64,000 bases of DNA. It comes from Polyangiaceae bacterium (GTDB lineage Bacteria > Myxococcota_A > Polyangia > Polyangiales > Polyangiaceae). The notes under the pieces were generated by a model that saw only the letters and a list, made by a program, of their open reading frames with translations, searched no databases and was not told where the DNA came from. Position 1 is the first letter of the stretch; each line of letters opens with the position of its first letter. Of this stretch, positions 7,488-17,677 are shown piece after piece. Made by a program: the position numbers and the translations under genes. Where the stretch lies: contig JADJYE010000006.1 in the NCBI GenBank assembly GCA_016719945.1, forward strand, positions 468,879-532,878. Reading direction: 5' to 3'.

Positions 7488-9557
7488 GTGTCGGCGCTTG
7501 AGACGGGTCCTGGAATGGGGAAGGAATCGATCGATCGAGACGGCTCTTCATCGGAGCCCAGCGATGTGCGGCCCGTCGTGCGCATGGCGCCGAACAAGCC
7601 GACGCTGACCTTCGGCGAGCCGGTGAAGCCCCGCGACCCGGCGCAGCAAGTGCCCGCGCAGTCGTGCCCTCCGCCAGACCCCGACGCCGAAGCGGTCGCG
7701 GTGGCCGCCGGGCTGCCGCTCGTCCGCGACGATCTGGCGCGAGACCCGCCGCGCCAAGCTGCGTCGCTCCTCCCGGCCGCCAAACCGTCGCCGATGGCGG
7801 AGGCTCCTGCGACGAAGACCTCGCCGAAGAGCCCCGCATCCGAGCTGCGCCCGTCCGAGGTGAGGCGCCTGTCCGAGGCAGCGATGCGAGCCGTGCGACG
7901 GTCGGAGCCCCCGCGCCCCCCGTCCACCGATCGCAGGCTCAGGAGCTTCATAAACGTCCGCTTCGACGGACTGCTCGACGCGCTCGAGCCGCACATCGGG
8001 TGGATGTCCGAGGACCTTCGCGCCGATTTTTGCGCCTCACTCGTGCACGGCGAGGTCCTGCGCGCCCACGACCACCTGGTGACGGAGCAGGAGCGGTACC
8101 CGAAGAACATCACCATCAAGAAGACGCTCGCGCTCTACCGTTCGCAGGTGCTGCAGCGCTACGAGGAGGCGTTCGGGGGGCTCCACGTCGTCCCGCGGAA
8201 GACGCGCTCGTTCCCCAGCATGCGCGTGGGCGACCGGCAGCGGCTCGCCGCCGCGATCGACGGTGAGTCCGCGATCGAGACGGTGATTCGCCGCTCGAAG
8301 CTCGATCGTCTCCGCGCGCTCGAGACGCTGATATCGTGGTTCAAGGCGGGCTCTCTGGAGATCATCGTCCCGGCCGGCTCGCCCGTCGCTTTCCACGAGG
8401 CGACGAGCGCGAGGGTCTACGAGCGCCCGCGCATCACCGAGAGCACGCCCCCTCCCGCGGCGCGCAAGGTCGAGGTGTCGCTGCACGTCGCACAGATCGG
8501 CGGCGTGAAGCCCGAGGGGAGGGCCACGAGGGCCGAGCCCCCGATCGCGCGGGACGAGCCCGACGACCTCCCTGCGCTGGCGGCCCGGCCCGGCACCCTC
8601 CGCAGAACGACGCGAGCAGGGCTGCGCGCGCTCGGTGGTCGCGCCCCCGAGAAGGCGACGCCGCTCTCCGTCGAGGCGGTCACCCCGCCGGTCGACGACG
8701 TCGACGACGCGGGGGACCGCCTCACCGTCGCCGATCCGATCGAGGCGGCCCACAACGCCGGTCGGATGGGCGACGCTCCGACGAAGCCGCCCCCGGCGCC
8801 GGTCGAAGACTTCGTTCGCGACGCGACGAGCGGCGGGATCCCCAAGCCGGGCAAGCTCCCCGATCTCGGCGGCTTCGAGCTGGACCGGGCATCCTCTCGG
8901 CCGCCTCGCGCCGACCGCGCCGAGAGCGTGCCCCCTCGGCTCGCGAGCGTCGCGCCTGCGAGCGTCGCGCCTCGGCTCGCGAGCGTCGCGCCTCGGCCTG
9001 CGAGCGTCGCGCCCCGCGCCTCCTTCGCTGCGCCGTACGAGGTCGCTCCCGAACGTCCTCGCGAGGGGCGCCTCCTCGCCGGCGGTCTCGCGATCCTCGC
9101 GGCGCTCGGCGGCATCATTTACTTCGTCACGTCCGGGCCGAACCCCCCGCCGCAAAGCCCGACTCAGAAGCCGGCCCCGACCGCGCCCGCTACGGCCTCA
9201 CTCCCGCCGACCGCCGTCGTCGTGTCCACGGTCAGCGCGAGCGTCGCGAGCGGCGCGGCGACCGACGCGAAGCCCACGCTCATGCGGCTGGCGCTGGATC
9301 TCGAGCCGCCTTACGCCAAGGTCTACCTCGACGGCGCGCTGTTGCCGAAGGACAAGGCACACATGATCCCGCGGGACGGCAAGGAGCACGAGCTCCGCGT
9401 CGAGGCGGCCGGGTATCGAAAGCGGAAGCTCAAGTTCACCGCGGACGGTGACGTGCGGCTCGTGGTGAGCCTCGAGGTCGTTCCGAAGGAGGCGCCGCGG
9501 GTCGCGCCGACCTCGCCAGCACCAGCGCCCATCTACGACGAGCCGTCTCCCCTCTAG
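7488..9557 (+). CDS. Membrane protein with PEGA-like C-terminal domain
   Basis: 689 residues from GTG 7488; ATG 7515 is an alternative. Order: a disordered N-terminus; a helical region (about 150-290) with RADFCASLVHGEVLRAHDHL and a downstream RALETLISWF; a long Pro/Ala/Ser-rich part with repeated ASVAP units; one transmembrane helix near 530 (LLAGGLAILAALGGIIYFV); and a PEGA-like domain near 605-660 (YAKVYLDGALLP ... LRVEAAGYRKRKLKF). PEGA domains are small extracytoplasmic beta modules that often decorate myxobacterial signalling proteins. The soluble N-terminus is probably cytoplasmic and the PEGA part periplasmic. No kinase or receiver motif was seen. The role is unknown. Confidence 0.7.
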   Translation: MSALETGPGMGKESIDRDGSSSEPSDVRPVVRMAPNKPTLTFGEPVKPRDPAQQVPAQSCPPPDPDAEAVAVAAGLPLVRDDLARDPPRQAASLLPAAKPSPMAEAPATKTSPKSPASELRPSEVRRLSEAAMRAVRRSEPPRPPSTDRRLRSFINVRFDGLLDALEPHIGWMSEDLRADFCASLVHGEVLRAHDHLVTEQERYPKNITIKKTLALYRSQVLQRYEEAFGGLHVVPRKTRSFPSMRVGDRQRLAAAIDGESAIETVIRRSKLDRLRALETLISWFKAGSLEIIVPAGSPVAFHEATSARVYERPRITESTPPPAARKVEVSLHVAQIGGVKPEGRATRAEPPIARDEPDDLPALAARPGTLRRTTRAGLRALGGRAPEKATPLSVEAVTPPVDDVDDAGDRLTVADPIEAAHNAGRMGDAPTKPPPAPVEDFVRDATSGGIPKPGKLPDLGGFELDRASSRPPRADRAESVPPRLASVAPASVAPRLASVAPRPASVAPRASFAAPYEVAPERPREGRLLAGGLAILAALGGIIYFVTSGPNPPPQSPTQKPAPTAPATASLPPTAVVVSTVSASVASGAATDAKPTLMRLALDLEPPYAKVYLDGALLPKDKAHMIPRDGKEHELRVEAAGYRKRKLKFTADGDVRLVVSLEVVPKEAPRVAPTSPAPAPIYDEPSPL
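8932..9014 (+). repeat. Short in-frame repeats encoding (PRL/P)ASVAP units
   Basis: Four imperfect units of 15 or 21 bases sharing GCGAGCGTCGCGCC encode the ASVAP peptides in the linker before the transmembrane helix of the PEGA protein. Units are multiples of three, so copy-number change would keep the frame. Confidence 0.75.
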
Positions 9558-9565
9558 CCCAGCGC

Positions 9566-12500
9566 TCACCTCACGGCGCCGGCGCAAGAAGCCGCGGGCG
9601 CCCACACCTCGGTGGCCGGCGCGGACGCCACGACCACCACCGCGAAGGAGTCGCGGCATACGCGCAGGTTGGTGCGCGCCCCGCTGTCGACCCGGGTCGC
9701 TGCGCGGTCCGCAGGTCTCGACGCCAGCAGCGCGACGCTGAGCGAGCCGATCGCTGCGACGCGGTCGTCGGCGATGAAGCGCGCCACCCGGACGGCGCCG
9801 CCAAAGGGTTCGAGGACGTCGAGCGGCGCCCCGAGCGAGACGTCCCACACGCGAGCCGTCCCGTCTTCGGAAGCCGTCAGCAGCCGCGCCGCATCCTGCG
9901 AGAAGGTCAGGTCGGTGATTGCACCTGCGTGGCCGCTCAAGAGCCGGGAGGGGCGGTCGTCGCGGGTGTGAAGGCGCGCGGTCCCGTCCGCCGAGCCGGT
10001 GGCCAGCAGCGAGCCGTCCGTCGTGAAGGCGACCGCCGTGATGGCCTGCTCGTGGCCGACGACCTCGACGTGCTGCCAGGTCCTGGTGTCGAACCAGCGC
10101 GCGCCTTGATTGTCGGCGACCACCAGCCACGGTCCGGTTGGAGAGAAGGTCATCGCCGTCACGGGCCCGACGCTCGGCGCGAGCACGATCGGCTGCCCCT
10201 CCCCGGGGATCGGGACCACCCACACCGTCCCGTCGAACGACCCGACGGCGACGCGCTCGCCCGTCGGCTCCACGGCGACCAGGTTGGGCTTGCCCGGCAC
10301 GGTCGCGAGCGCGCGGGGAGCGCCGGATGCTGCGTCGAGTAGAGAGAGAGCACCAGCGCCCGTGGCGACGACGAGCTGCCCGGTTGGCGTCCACGCGAGC
10401 GCGGAGACGCGTCCCCCTGCGGAGCGAGACGACATCACGCGCCCGGAGGGCAGCTCGATGACGCGCAGCTCGCCGTCCTCGTGACCCACCGCGAGGCTGC
10501 CACTCTTCGCGGCGAAGCCGAGCGTCGTCGCTGGCCCCTTGCCAGCAGCGAGCTCGACCAGGAGGAGTCGCTCGTCAGCGAATCGGTGGATAGCACCCGG
10601 ACCAGTCCGCGCACTGCGGCCGTGGCCACGAAGCGCCCGTCCGGCGAGATCGCAGAGGCGCGAATGAGCTCGTCCTGCGCTGCCACCAGCGAGAGCACGC
10701 TCGACGCGGCGACGTCGTGAACGATGGCGACCTTGTCCCAGCCGGTCGTGATCACCTGGCTCGCGTTCTCAGAGAACGCGACGTGCTCGATCTCGGCGTC
10801 GTGGCCTCCGAGCGTGGCGAGCCGTGCGCCGCTCTCGAGATCCCACAGCTCGGCCAGGTTGGCGGCGCGCAGGGTCACGACCGAGCGACCGTCGGGGGAC
10901 AGGAAGAAGGTGGTCCGCTGGGCGTCGGTGCGCAGGTTGTGCCGGCGCTTTCCCTGTTCGAGGTCCCACACGTCCAGCCCGCGAGGCCCGGAGGTGACCA
11001 GGGTCCGTCCCTCGGGAGCGAACGCGACGTGCGCGACGCCCAGGGTGCCGGCCGGCTTGAGGCGGCGCAGGAGCTCCCCCGACTCCCCGTCGAGCACGGG
11101 CACGAGCCCGCCGTCGAGGGTCGAGAAGGCCACGCGGGCGCCGTCGTCGGAGATGGCGATGCCCGCGATCCTCTCCTCCACGGGGTGCGTCCAGAGCGGC
11201 GCGTCCGACTCGCGCGACCACAGCTCGATCCGCGAATCGACCGCTACCGCGAAGGCTCGGCCGTCGGCGGTGACGTCGTAGTCGATGACCGTCCCCGGAC
11301 CGCCGATCGTACGGAGCAGCGCGCCGCTCGACACCTCGATGACCCACAGCGTTCCATCCCCTCCGAACACGACTAGCTCGGCGCCGTCGTCGACGAGCTC
11401 GATCGTCGAGAGGGTCCCGGCGAGGCCCTCGAAGGCGCGGAGCTCTGCGCCGTCCTCGAGGTCGTGCTGCTTCACGAACGGCCTCTCGCCGCGCTCGTCG
11501 GCGCCGGCCGCGAAGAACGAGCGACCATCGGGGGAGCACGCGAGCCCGCGGATCTCCGCGTGAGCTGGCGCCTTCACGGTCGCTAGCAGCCGGCCCGTCG
11601 AGCCCTCCCAGACCCGCACCGACTCGTCCACCGCAGCGGTGACGACGCGATCGCTGCCCGGCGCGAAGCAGGCCCGTCGAACCGGCGCGCCGTGACCGAC
11701 GAGCGAGACCCCTCCGGCGCCAGAGCGAGCCAGCCTCTCGAGCTCGAGGGAGAGCGCTGACGAGCGATCGGCCCCTTGCTCCTCCTCGAGGGAGCTGGCG
11801 GCCCGGAGGAGCGCGAGCGCCTGCCCCGAGCGTCCCTTGGGCTCGTGGGCCCTGGCCTCGGCGATCAGCCCGCGGACCTCCACGTTCACCTTCTCCTTCG
11901 CAGTGGCCACGCGCGCGCGCTCTGCGTCCACGCGCGCCGCCTCGGTCCGTTGCCATTGCCAGAGCGCGAACGCGCTGAAGGCGGTCGAGAGCGCGAGCGC
12001 GGAGGCCACGAGGGCGACCCGCACGCGACGACCCCGGCGCGCCTCCGCCTCGCTCGCGTCCGCGAACGCGGCCTCGAGACCTGCGAGCGGCTCGGGGGAT
12101 CGCTTGCGGTAGCGGCGCAGGTCGTCGAGGAGCTCTCCCCGGAAGAGCTGCGAGCGCGGCCGGCCTCGCGCGTTCCAGTCGCGCGCGGCCTGTCGCATCG
12201 AGTGGGCGAGCTTCTGCCCCTCCTCGTCCTCGCCCAGCCAACGGTCGAGCTGCGCCCAGTGCGAGATCAACGCCTCGTGGACGATCTCGACGGTGGTCTG
12301 GCCGGCGGGGTCGTCCGCCACCGAGAGCAGCCGCGCGGCGACGAGGGCGTCGAGCGCCCGCCCGCCTGCCTCGGGGTCCCGAAGCGCCTCGAGCAGCTCG
12401 TCGCGAGGCGCGACCGACCGCGTGCGCTCCCCGGAGACGAGCCGCAGGAACAAGGCCCTCGTGGTCGCACGCTCGGAGGCGGACATCGCGCCGAGCACGT

Positions 12501-14220
12501 GGTCGGCGTGCGACGCGAGGGCGCCCGCGACGCCGCCCATGGCGCGGTACGCGTCCCACGTGAGGCGCTTCCAGCGGCGGTCGCGCTGCTCCCAGAGCCG
12601 ATCGGCGCAGAACTGGAGCAGCGCGAGCGCCGCGGGCGCAGCCTCGACAGCGTCCACCATGGCGGTGACGAGCTCCTCGTCCTCGAAGGCGTAGCCGAAC
12701 AGCTGTGCCGGGGCGACGACGGTGCGAAAGAGGGACGTCCGGTCCGGGGAAGTGACGACCTCGACCGACCGGCTGTAGAGCTCCGCGAGCGGCGCCACCG
12801 TCGCGATGCGAGCGAAGAAGTCCTCCCTCACGCTCAAGACGACACGCACCGATCCGTGCGGGTCCGCCGCCTCGGCGAGCACGCGAGCGAAGGCGAGGCG
12901 CGACGGGGCGTCACGGCACAAGGTCAGCATCTCCTCGGCTTGATCGACCACGATCACGTGGAGCTTCTCGGCGTCGTGGGCGCTCGCGTCGACGAGCCGC
13001 GCCAGCGCGCGTGGGTCACGTCGGCACAGGGCCTCGAGCTCGGCGCGCTCGCGACCGAGGGGCGCGGCGAGGCGCGTCGCGAGCGAGGTGACCGGGTCGA
13101 GCCCGGGGCGGACGAACGTGGTGAGGGTGTCGCGGAGCAGCGGGAGGACCCCCGCCGAGAGCAGCGACGTCTTGCCGGAGCCGCTCGGCCCCGTGACGGT
13201 CACGAAGCCATCCCGGCGCACGCGGTTCGCGAGGGATTGAGCCTGCTCTTCACGCCCAAAGAACAGGGCGGCGTCGTCGGGGCCGAACGCCGACAGCCCG
13301 CGGTACGGCCGCTCACGCCCGAGCTTCGCGGCGTCCTCGGGCGGTCGCTCCTCGTCGGTCAGGGCGCCCTCGATCGCGCTCCACGCGTCCCGCTCTCGGT
13401 GCTCCGACATCGATGGGAACGCCACGTAGACGGCGCCGCGCTTCGACCCGCCATCGAGCAGGAAGACCTCGGGGACGGCGCCGGGGGAAGGCCGCTTCAG
13501 GAGCGCTACGGGGTGGAGCGCCACGAGGGGCCGCCCGCTCTCGTCGACGAGCAGCACCTCCTCCGAGGGCAGCGGGTCGCGAGCGCCGAGGCCGATGCGA
13601 CGAAAACGCCCGCGGGCGGGGGTGGTTCCCATCAGCAGCCACGCGGCCTGCTCCTCTTCCTCGGGGGTGGGCGCGACGGGCGCGCACAGCTTCACGCTCG
13701 ACCACAGCGGATCGAGCAGCTCGAGGGTGCGCGCGAGCTGGGGCACGCGGCGCGCCAGGATCTCCTCGATCCCAGCGCGAGTCCCGGTCGCGCCGTGCGC
13801 CACCGTCTCGGATTTACGCATCACGAGCAGCTCGTCGAACAGCCGCACGAGCTCGCTCTTTCGCGCGTGGACCAGCTCGACGAGCACACGGAGGGGGTGG
13901 CCCGCTCGAGCGCCGGACCACGGGCGGAGCACTTCGCGCAGCACCGCTGCCCACTGGCCATCGGTCAGCCCTCGGGCTCGCAGCGTGCGCAACAGCTCAG
14001 GGACCTGGGCTGAATCGGGACCCGGCCCGGCCCCTAGCTGCAAGCGCGCGGCCAGGACGATCGCTCCGAGCATGCGGAGCTCGGCACGGAACACCTCGAC
14101 GACGCGATCCCTCGCCTCGAACGGACCCTCCGCGGCGAGCAGGGCCGCGACCGCGTCCGCGACCGGCAGCGGGTGGGACGCGAGCACTCGCTCCGCCAGA
14201 TCGGACTCGAGGCGGATCAC
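9566..14220 (-). CDS. nSTAND1-type NTPase fused to WD40 repeats (frame broken near 10,580)
   Basis: About 1,550 residues when two frames are joined. Residues 1-300 are an unassigned helical N-terminal region. Near 315 the sequence RPYRGLSAFGPDDAALFFGRE opens an nSTAND1-like module with Walker A GPSGSGKTSLL near 341-351 and Walker B-like VIVVDQAEEML near 425. A transmembrane helix (ALVASALALSTAFSAFALW) lies near 735-755, then WD40 repeats (GHGAPVRRACFAPGSDRVVTAA, and many WDLESG/WDVSLG ends) run to the C-terminus. The frame switches after RVLSTDS near 10,580, and the downstream frame continues ADERLLLVELAAGKG with further WD repeats ending at 9566. STAND proteins couple ligand sensing by repeats to NTP-driven oligomerisation. 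A signalling or defence role is inferred only. Confidence 0.85.
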
Positions 14221-14297
14221 AGCAGCAGGCTCAGTGCGAACACGATGCCGCGCATGCGGTCACCGTAGCAGGGACCGCCGGCGCGTCTTTCACCCTG

Positions 14298-15409
14298 TCA
14301 GACCTTGCCGAGCCGCTCGAGGACGCCTCGCACGAGCATCGGCCAGACGACCGTCGCGTCCGAATACACCTCGGCGAAGCGGCCTCCCTCGCTCGCAGGG
14401 ACGAACTTCCCCAGCTCACGCCCTCGGAGTACGTGCACCCGCTGAGCCCGCCCCAGTGCACGGGCTCGGGGCAGATGCGTACGCCGTACGAGAAGCGCAC
14501 GGCGGGCAGCTCGACGTCGAGCCGGTGCGCGGCGATGTCGTAGAACGGCCCGACCTGCTGCGCCCAGTTGCGCGGCACGCCGCCGCCGATGGTGAAGATG
14601 CCGAGCTTCTTCTTGGTCGAGATGCGGCGCGCGTAGCTGAGCAGATCGAGGAAGGGGTTGTACGGCGGCGGCGTGCCCGCGAAGAGCTGCTCGGGCGTCG
14701 GGTTCGAGCCCAGCTCCTTCATGCGCTTGCGCATCATCCACGTGGCGACGTCGAGCCCGAGCTCCGAGTCGGTGAAGGCCGGGACGTACACGGGCACGTC
14801 CCTGAGGTACGCCGAGCGCAGGATGCCCGGAGAGTCTCCACCTTCCGCGAGCGCCTTCCCGAGCGCACGGCAGATCGACTCGCTCGACCACGGCTGATCG
14901 GTCGGCATCGTGTCGAGGACCTTGCGGACGAACACCTCGATGTCGTTGAGGTTCGTCTCGAGCTCGAGCGTGTCGTAGACGCGGTTGTAGCCCTTCTCGA
15001 AGAGCACCTCGTCCGGCACGGTCGGGTCGACCTTGTAGTGGGTGAGGCCCACCGCTTCGCTGAGCCCATGCGCCATCAGCGCGCCGGTCGAGACGATGCA
15101 GTCGATCATCCCGGCCTCGATCATGCGGACGATCACCTTGCCCATCTTCGCGACGGTCATCGCGCCGGAGAAGGTCGCGACGACGAGGCAGTCGGGATCG
15201 CGCGTCATCGCGGTGAGCACGTCGGCGGCCTCTCCGAGCGAGCGGCCGCTGAAGGCGGTCTCGGACATCGCCTTGAGCATCTCGTCGAACGTGCGGATCT
15301 CGAGCGGATCGATCGATTTCAGCGGGACCAGCCGGTCCTCCGCGCCGTCGTCGAGCTTGCGGTGCCCAGCCTTGTCGCCCGGCTTGTGGGGGTGGTGCGG
15401 GTGGCTCAT
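14298..15409 (-). CDS. Deoxyhypusine-synthase-family protein (frame broken next to the active Lys)
   Basis: About 370 residues when repaired. The family hallmarks are clear: FSGAMT near 80-84, STGALMAHG, NLNDIE, an NPFLDLL segment, FTIGGGVPRNWAQQ near 272-285 and SGCTYSEGVSWG near 323-334. In eukaryotic deoxyhypusine synthase the Lys of the SWGK motif forms the enzyme intermediate with the butylamine group of spermidine. Here the submitted frame breaks exactly there: TGGGGAAG gives W-G-S, while one more G gives W-G-K-F, then VPASEGGRFAEVYSDATVVWPML, a perfect family C-terminus ending at 14298. Bacteria lack eIF5A, and bacterial members are suspected polyamine-modifying enzymes. The amino end is His-rich. 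UppP lies 16 bases upstream on the same strand. Confidence 0.88.
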
Positions 15410-15425
15410 GGCGAGCGACCCTACC

Positions 15426-16271
15426 TCAAGACGCCGTCTGGAGCACCACGATGCCGAGGACGATCCGGTACACGCCGAAGGGCGTGAGCCCGAAGCGCTT
15501 CAGGTACCGCAGGAAGACGGCGATCACCGCCAGCGACACGATGAACGCCGTCACGAGGCCCGCGCCGAGGGCGACGACACCTCCCGGCGCCTCGAACAGC
15601 GCCCGGCCTCCCTTGACGAGATCGAACAACGTGGCGGCGCCGAGCACGGGGATCGCCAGCAAGAACGAGAACTCGGCGGCCGTCGAGGTCCGCAGCCCAC
15701 ACAGCTGCCCCCCGAGGATCGTCGTCATCGAGCGCGACATCCCGGGCCAGAGCGCGAGGCACTGCGCGAGGCCGATCGTGAGCGCGCGGCTCGGCGTCAC
15801 GCTCTTCAGCCCCTCGTCTTCCGCGGGCGGTCTTCGCTTCGCGTACCACTCGAGCGCGATCATCGCCACCCCACCCAGGATCGCCGCGATCGCGACCGGA
15901 ACCGGCGCGAACCCCCACGCCTTGATCGCCTTGTGAAAGAAGAAGCCTACGAGCGCGGCAGGGAAGAACGCGATGCCGAGGGCCACCGTGAGCCGCATCA
16001 TCTCGGGATCACGCTTCATCACGCCGCTGACCACGCGGCCGAGCAGCGCGCGGTAGTACACGACCACGGCGAGCACGGCGCCGAGCTGGATGACGACGTC
16101 GAGCGTCTTGGACGCCTCGTCCTCATGGCCGAGCACGGACGACAGCAAGATGAGGTGACCGGTCGACGACACCGGGAGGAACTCGGTGAGGCCCTCGACG
16201 ATCCCGAGGATGATGCCGCGGAGGGCAGGGGGGATCGCCCCTGCCGCGGCGAGCGTCACGCTGAGGGCCAT
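15426..16271 (-). CDS. uppP: Undecaprenyl-diphosphatase (UppP/BacA)
   Basis: 281 residues, the normal length. The two signature loops are intact: EGLTEFLPVSSTGH at 26-39 and PGMSRS at 176-181, containing the Glu, Ser and Arg residues of the membrane-embedded active site. About eight hydrophobic helices are visible. The enzyme removes a phosphate from undecaprenyl diphosphate at the periplasmic face and so recycles the lipid carrier for peptidoglycan and polysaccharide synthesis; overexpression gives bacitracin resistance in other bacteria. The start lies 6 bases after the stop of the Cys-rich lipoprotein gene, so it is probably in the same leftward transcript. Confidence 0.95.
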   Translation of the reverse strand: MALSVTLAAAGAIPPALRGIILGIVEGLTEFLPVSSTGHLILLSSVLGHEDEASKTLDVVIQLGAVLAVVVYYRALLGRVVSGVMKRDPEMMRLTVALGIAFFPAALVGFFFHKAIKAWGFAPVPVAIAAILGGVAMIALEWYAKRRPPAEDEGLKSVTPSRALTIGLAQCLALWPGMSRSMTTILGGQLCGLRTSTAAEFSFLLAIPVLGAATLFDLVKGGRALFEAPGGVVALGAGLVTAFIVSLAVIAVFLRYLKRFGLTPFGVYRIVLGIVVLQTAS

Positions 16272-16277
16272 CTTCGC

Positions 16278-17666
16278 TCAGGGCACCAGCGTGAAGTCCG
16301 CGGTGAACGAGCCGGCGTCGCCGTCCCAGCCGTCGATGAACACGTAGTAGGCGTTGCCCGCCAGGACTGGGATGCTCGCGATCTCGAGCTCCCCCGCCAG
16401 CCCGTCCTCCGCGCAGACGACCTGGCTCGACGCGGTCGAGCAGGAGGTGCGCACATAAACGGACGCGTCGTAGCTCGGGTCGACGATGATCTCGAGGGTG
16501 CCGTCGAGCGGCGCGAGGACCCGGTAGACGACCTCGTTGGTCGCCGGGGATGCGCACAGCCCCGTCCCCTGACGATCGGCCTCGGCCAGCGAGGTGTTCC
16601 CGGAGACCGGGATCGAGTCGTTGTAGTCGGTGATCGGAACGTTCACCCCCGGGCAGTCGTCCCCGGGGACGGTCGACAGGAGCGTCGCGCCGATCAGGTA
16701 CGCCCCGGTCGACCCGCCCCAGCCGTCCGCGAAGACATAAAAGGTCTCCCCAGCCTCCGCGGGCACCGTGACCGACTCGTAGCCGCCGGCGAACGATGCG
16801 TCTGCGCAGGCCAGCGTACTCGAGCCGTCGCAGGAGCTCTTCACGTACAGGACCGGATCGAGATCGTCCGCGAGCGCGACCATCTCGAAGGTCACGGTCC
16901 CCGCCTCGAGCGTCGTCACCGCGTAGACGACCTCGGGCGACTCGTCACCCCCGCAGCTGCCTTGATTCTCGTTGGTCGCCAGCGCGGTGTCGCCGCCCAG
17001 CGTCGCGCTGCTGTTCGCGTCGACGTCGACCGCGGTGCCGGGGCACCCGAACGTCTCGGGGACGTTGATGACGCAAGTGTTGCTGCAGGAGTCGTCGTCG
17101 GCCTGGTTGCCGTCGTCGCAGTCCTCCACGCCGACCTGCGCGTGGCCGTCGCCGCACGCCGCCGCCACACAATCGATGCAGTCGTCCTGGGACGACTGGT
17201 TGCCGTCGTCGCAGTCCTCGGCGCCCTCGACCGTGCCGTTGCCGCACCCCGCGCCTGCCGTGCAGCTGCTGGTGCACGCGTCGCCGTCCTCCTCGTTGCC
17301 GTCGTCGCAGTCCTCGACGCCGGCTTGGATGAAGCCGTCGCCACACGACGCTGCCAGGCAGCCCGACAGGCACGCGTCGGTGTCGTCCTGGTTCTGGTCG
17401 TCACAGTCCTCGACGCCGGCCTGCACCTTGCCGTCGCCGCATTTCGCGAGCGTGCAGTCGGTCAGGCACTGATCGGCGTCGTCGAAGTCACCGTCGTCGC
17501 ACTCCTCGCCCAGATCGGGGTCGGTGAAGCCGTCGCCGCAGTAGAGCTCGACGCCTCCGCCCTGGCCGCCCTCCCCGCCGCTGCCGGTGCTGTCTCCGCA
17601 CGCGGCGAGAGCCGCGAGCGCGGCGGTGGCCGCGATCGTGAGCGCGTAGGCCGTAGAGTGTCTCAT
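16278..17666 (-). CDS. Lipoprotein with myxobacterial Cys-rich disulfide repeats
   Basis: 462 residues from ATG 17666, chosen for the signal sequence ending LAALAAC; an upstream ATG at 17708 overlaps the preceding gene. After a Gly/Ser linker come five tandem repeats of the type CGDG..-GxEDCDDGN..DxDxCxxxC (about residues 36-215), the myxobacterial 'disulfide' repeat. Two related beta domains follow (each ending in a FYVFADGWGG / YYVFIDGWDG motif), resembling pre-peptidase C-terminal domains. Surface exposure is expected. These proteins are typical of Myxococcota but have no known biochemical activity. It lies between another Cys-rich lipoprotein gene (11 bases upstream) and uppP. Confidence 0.85.
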   Translation of the reverse strand: MRHSTAYALTIAATAALAALAACGDSTGSGGEGGQGGGVELYCGDGFTDPDLGEECDDGDFDDADQCLTDCTLAKCGDGKVQAGVEDCDDQNQDDTDACLSGCLAASCGDGFIQAGVEDCDDGNEEDGDACTSSCTAGAGCGNGTVEGAEDCDDGNQSSQDDCIDCVAAACGDGHAQVGVEDCDDGNQADDDSCSNTCVINVPETFGCPGTAVDVDANSSATLGGDTALATNENQGSCGGDESPEVVYAVTTLEAGTVTFEMVALADDLDPVLYVKSSCDGSSTLACADASFAGGYESVTVPAEAGETFYVFADGWGGSTGAYLIGATLLSTVPGDDCPGVNVPITDYNDSIPVSGNTSLAEADRQGTGLCASPATNEVVYRVLAPLDGTLEIIVDPSYDASVYVRTSCSTASSQVVCAEDGLAGELEIASIPVLAGNAYYVFIDGWDGDAGSFTADFTLVP

Positions 17667-17677
17667 CGGCTGTTGCC

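Noticed and set aside
11776..14013. Long plus-strand open frame opposite the nSTAND gene
   Set aside because: No motifs; the opposite strand carries Walker A, Walker B and WD40 repeats.
16278..17666. CRISPR-like repetition in the Cys-rich region
   Set aside because: The periodic DNA similarity is due to coding repeats with no constant repeats or spacers.
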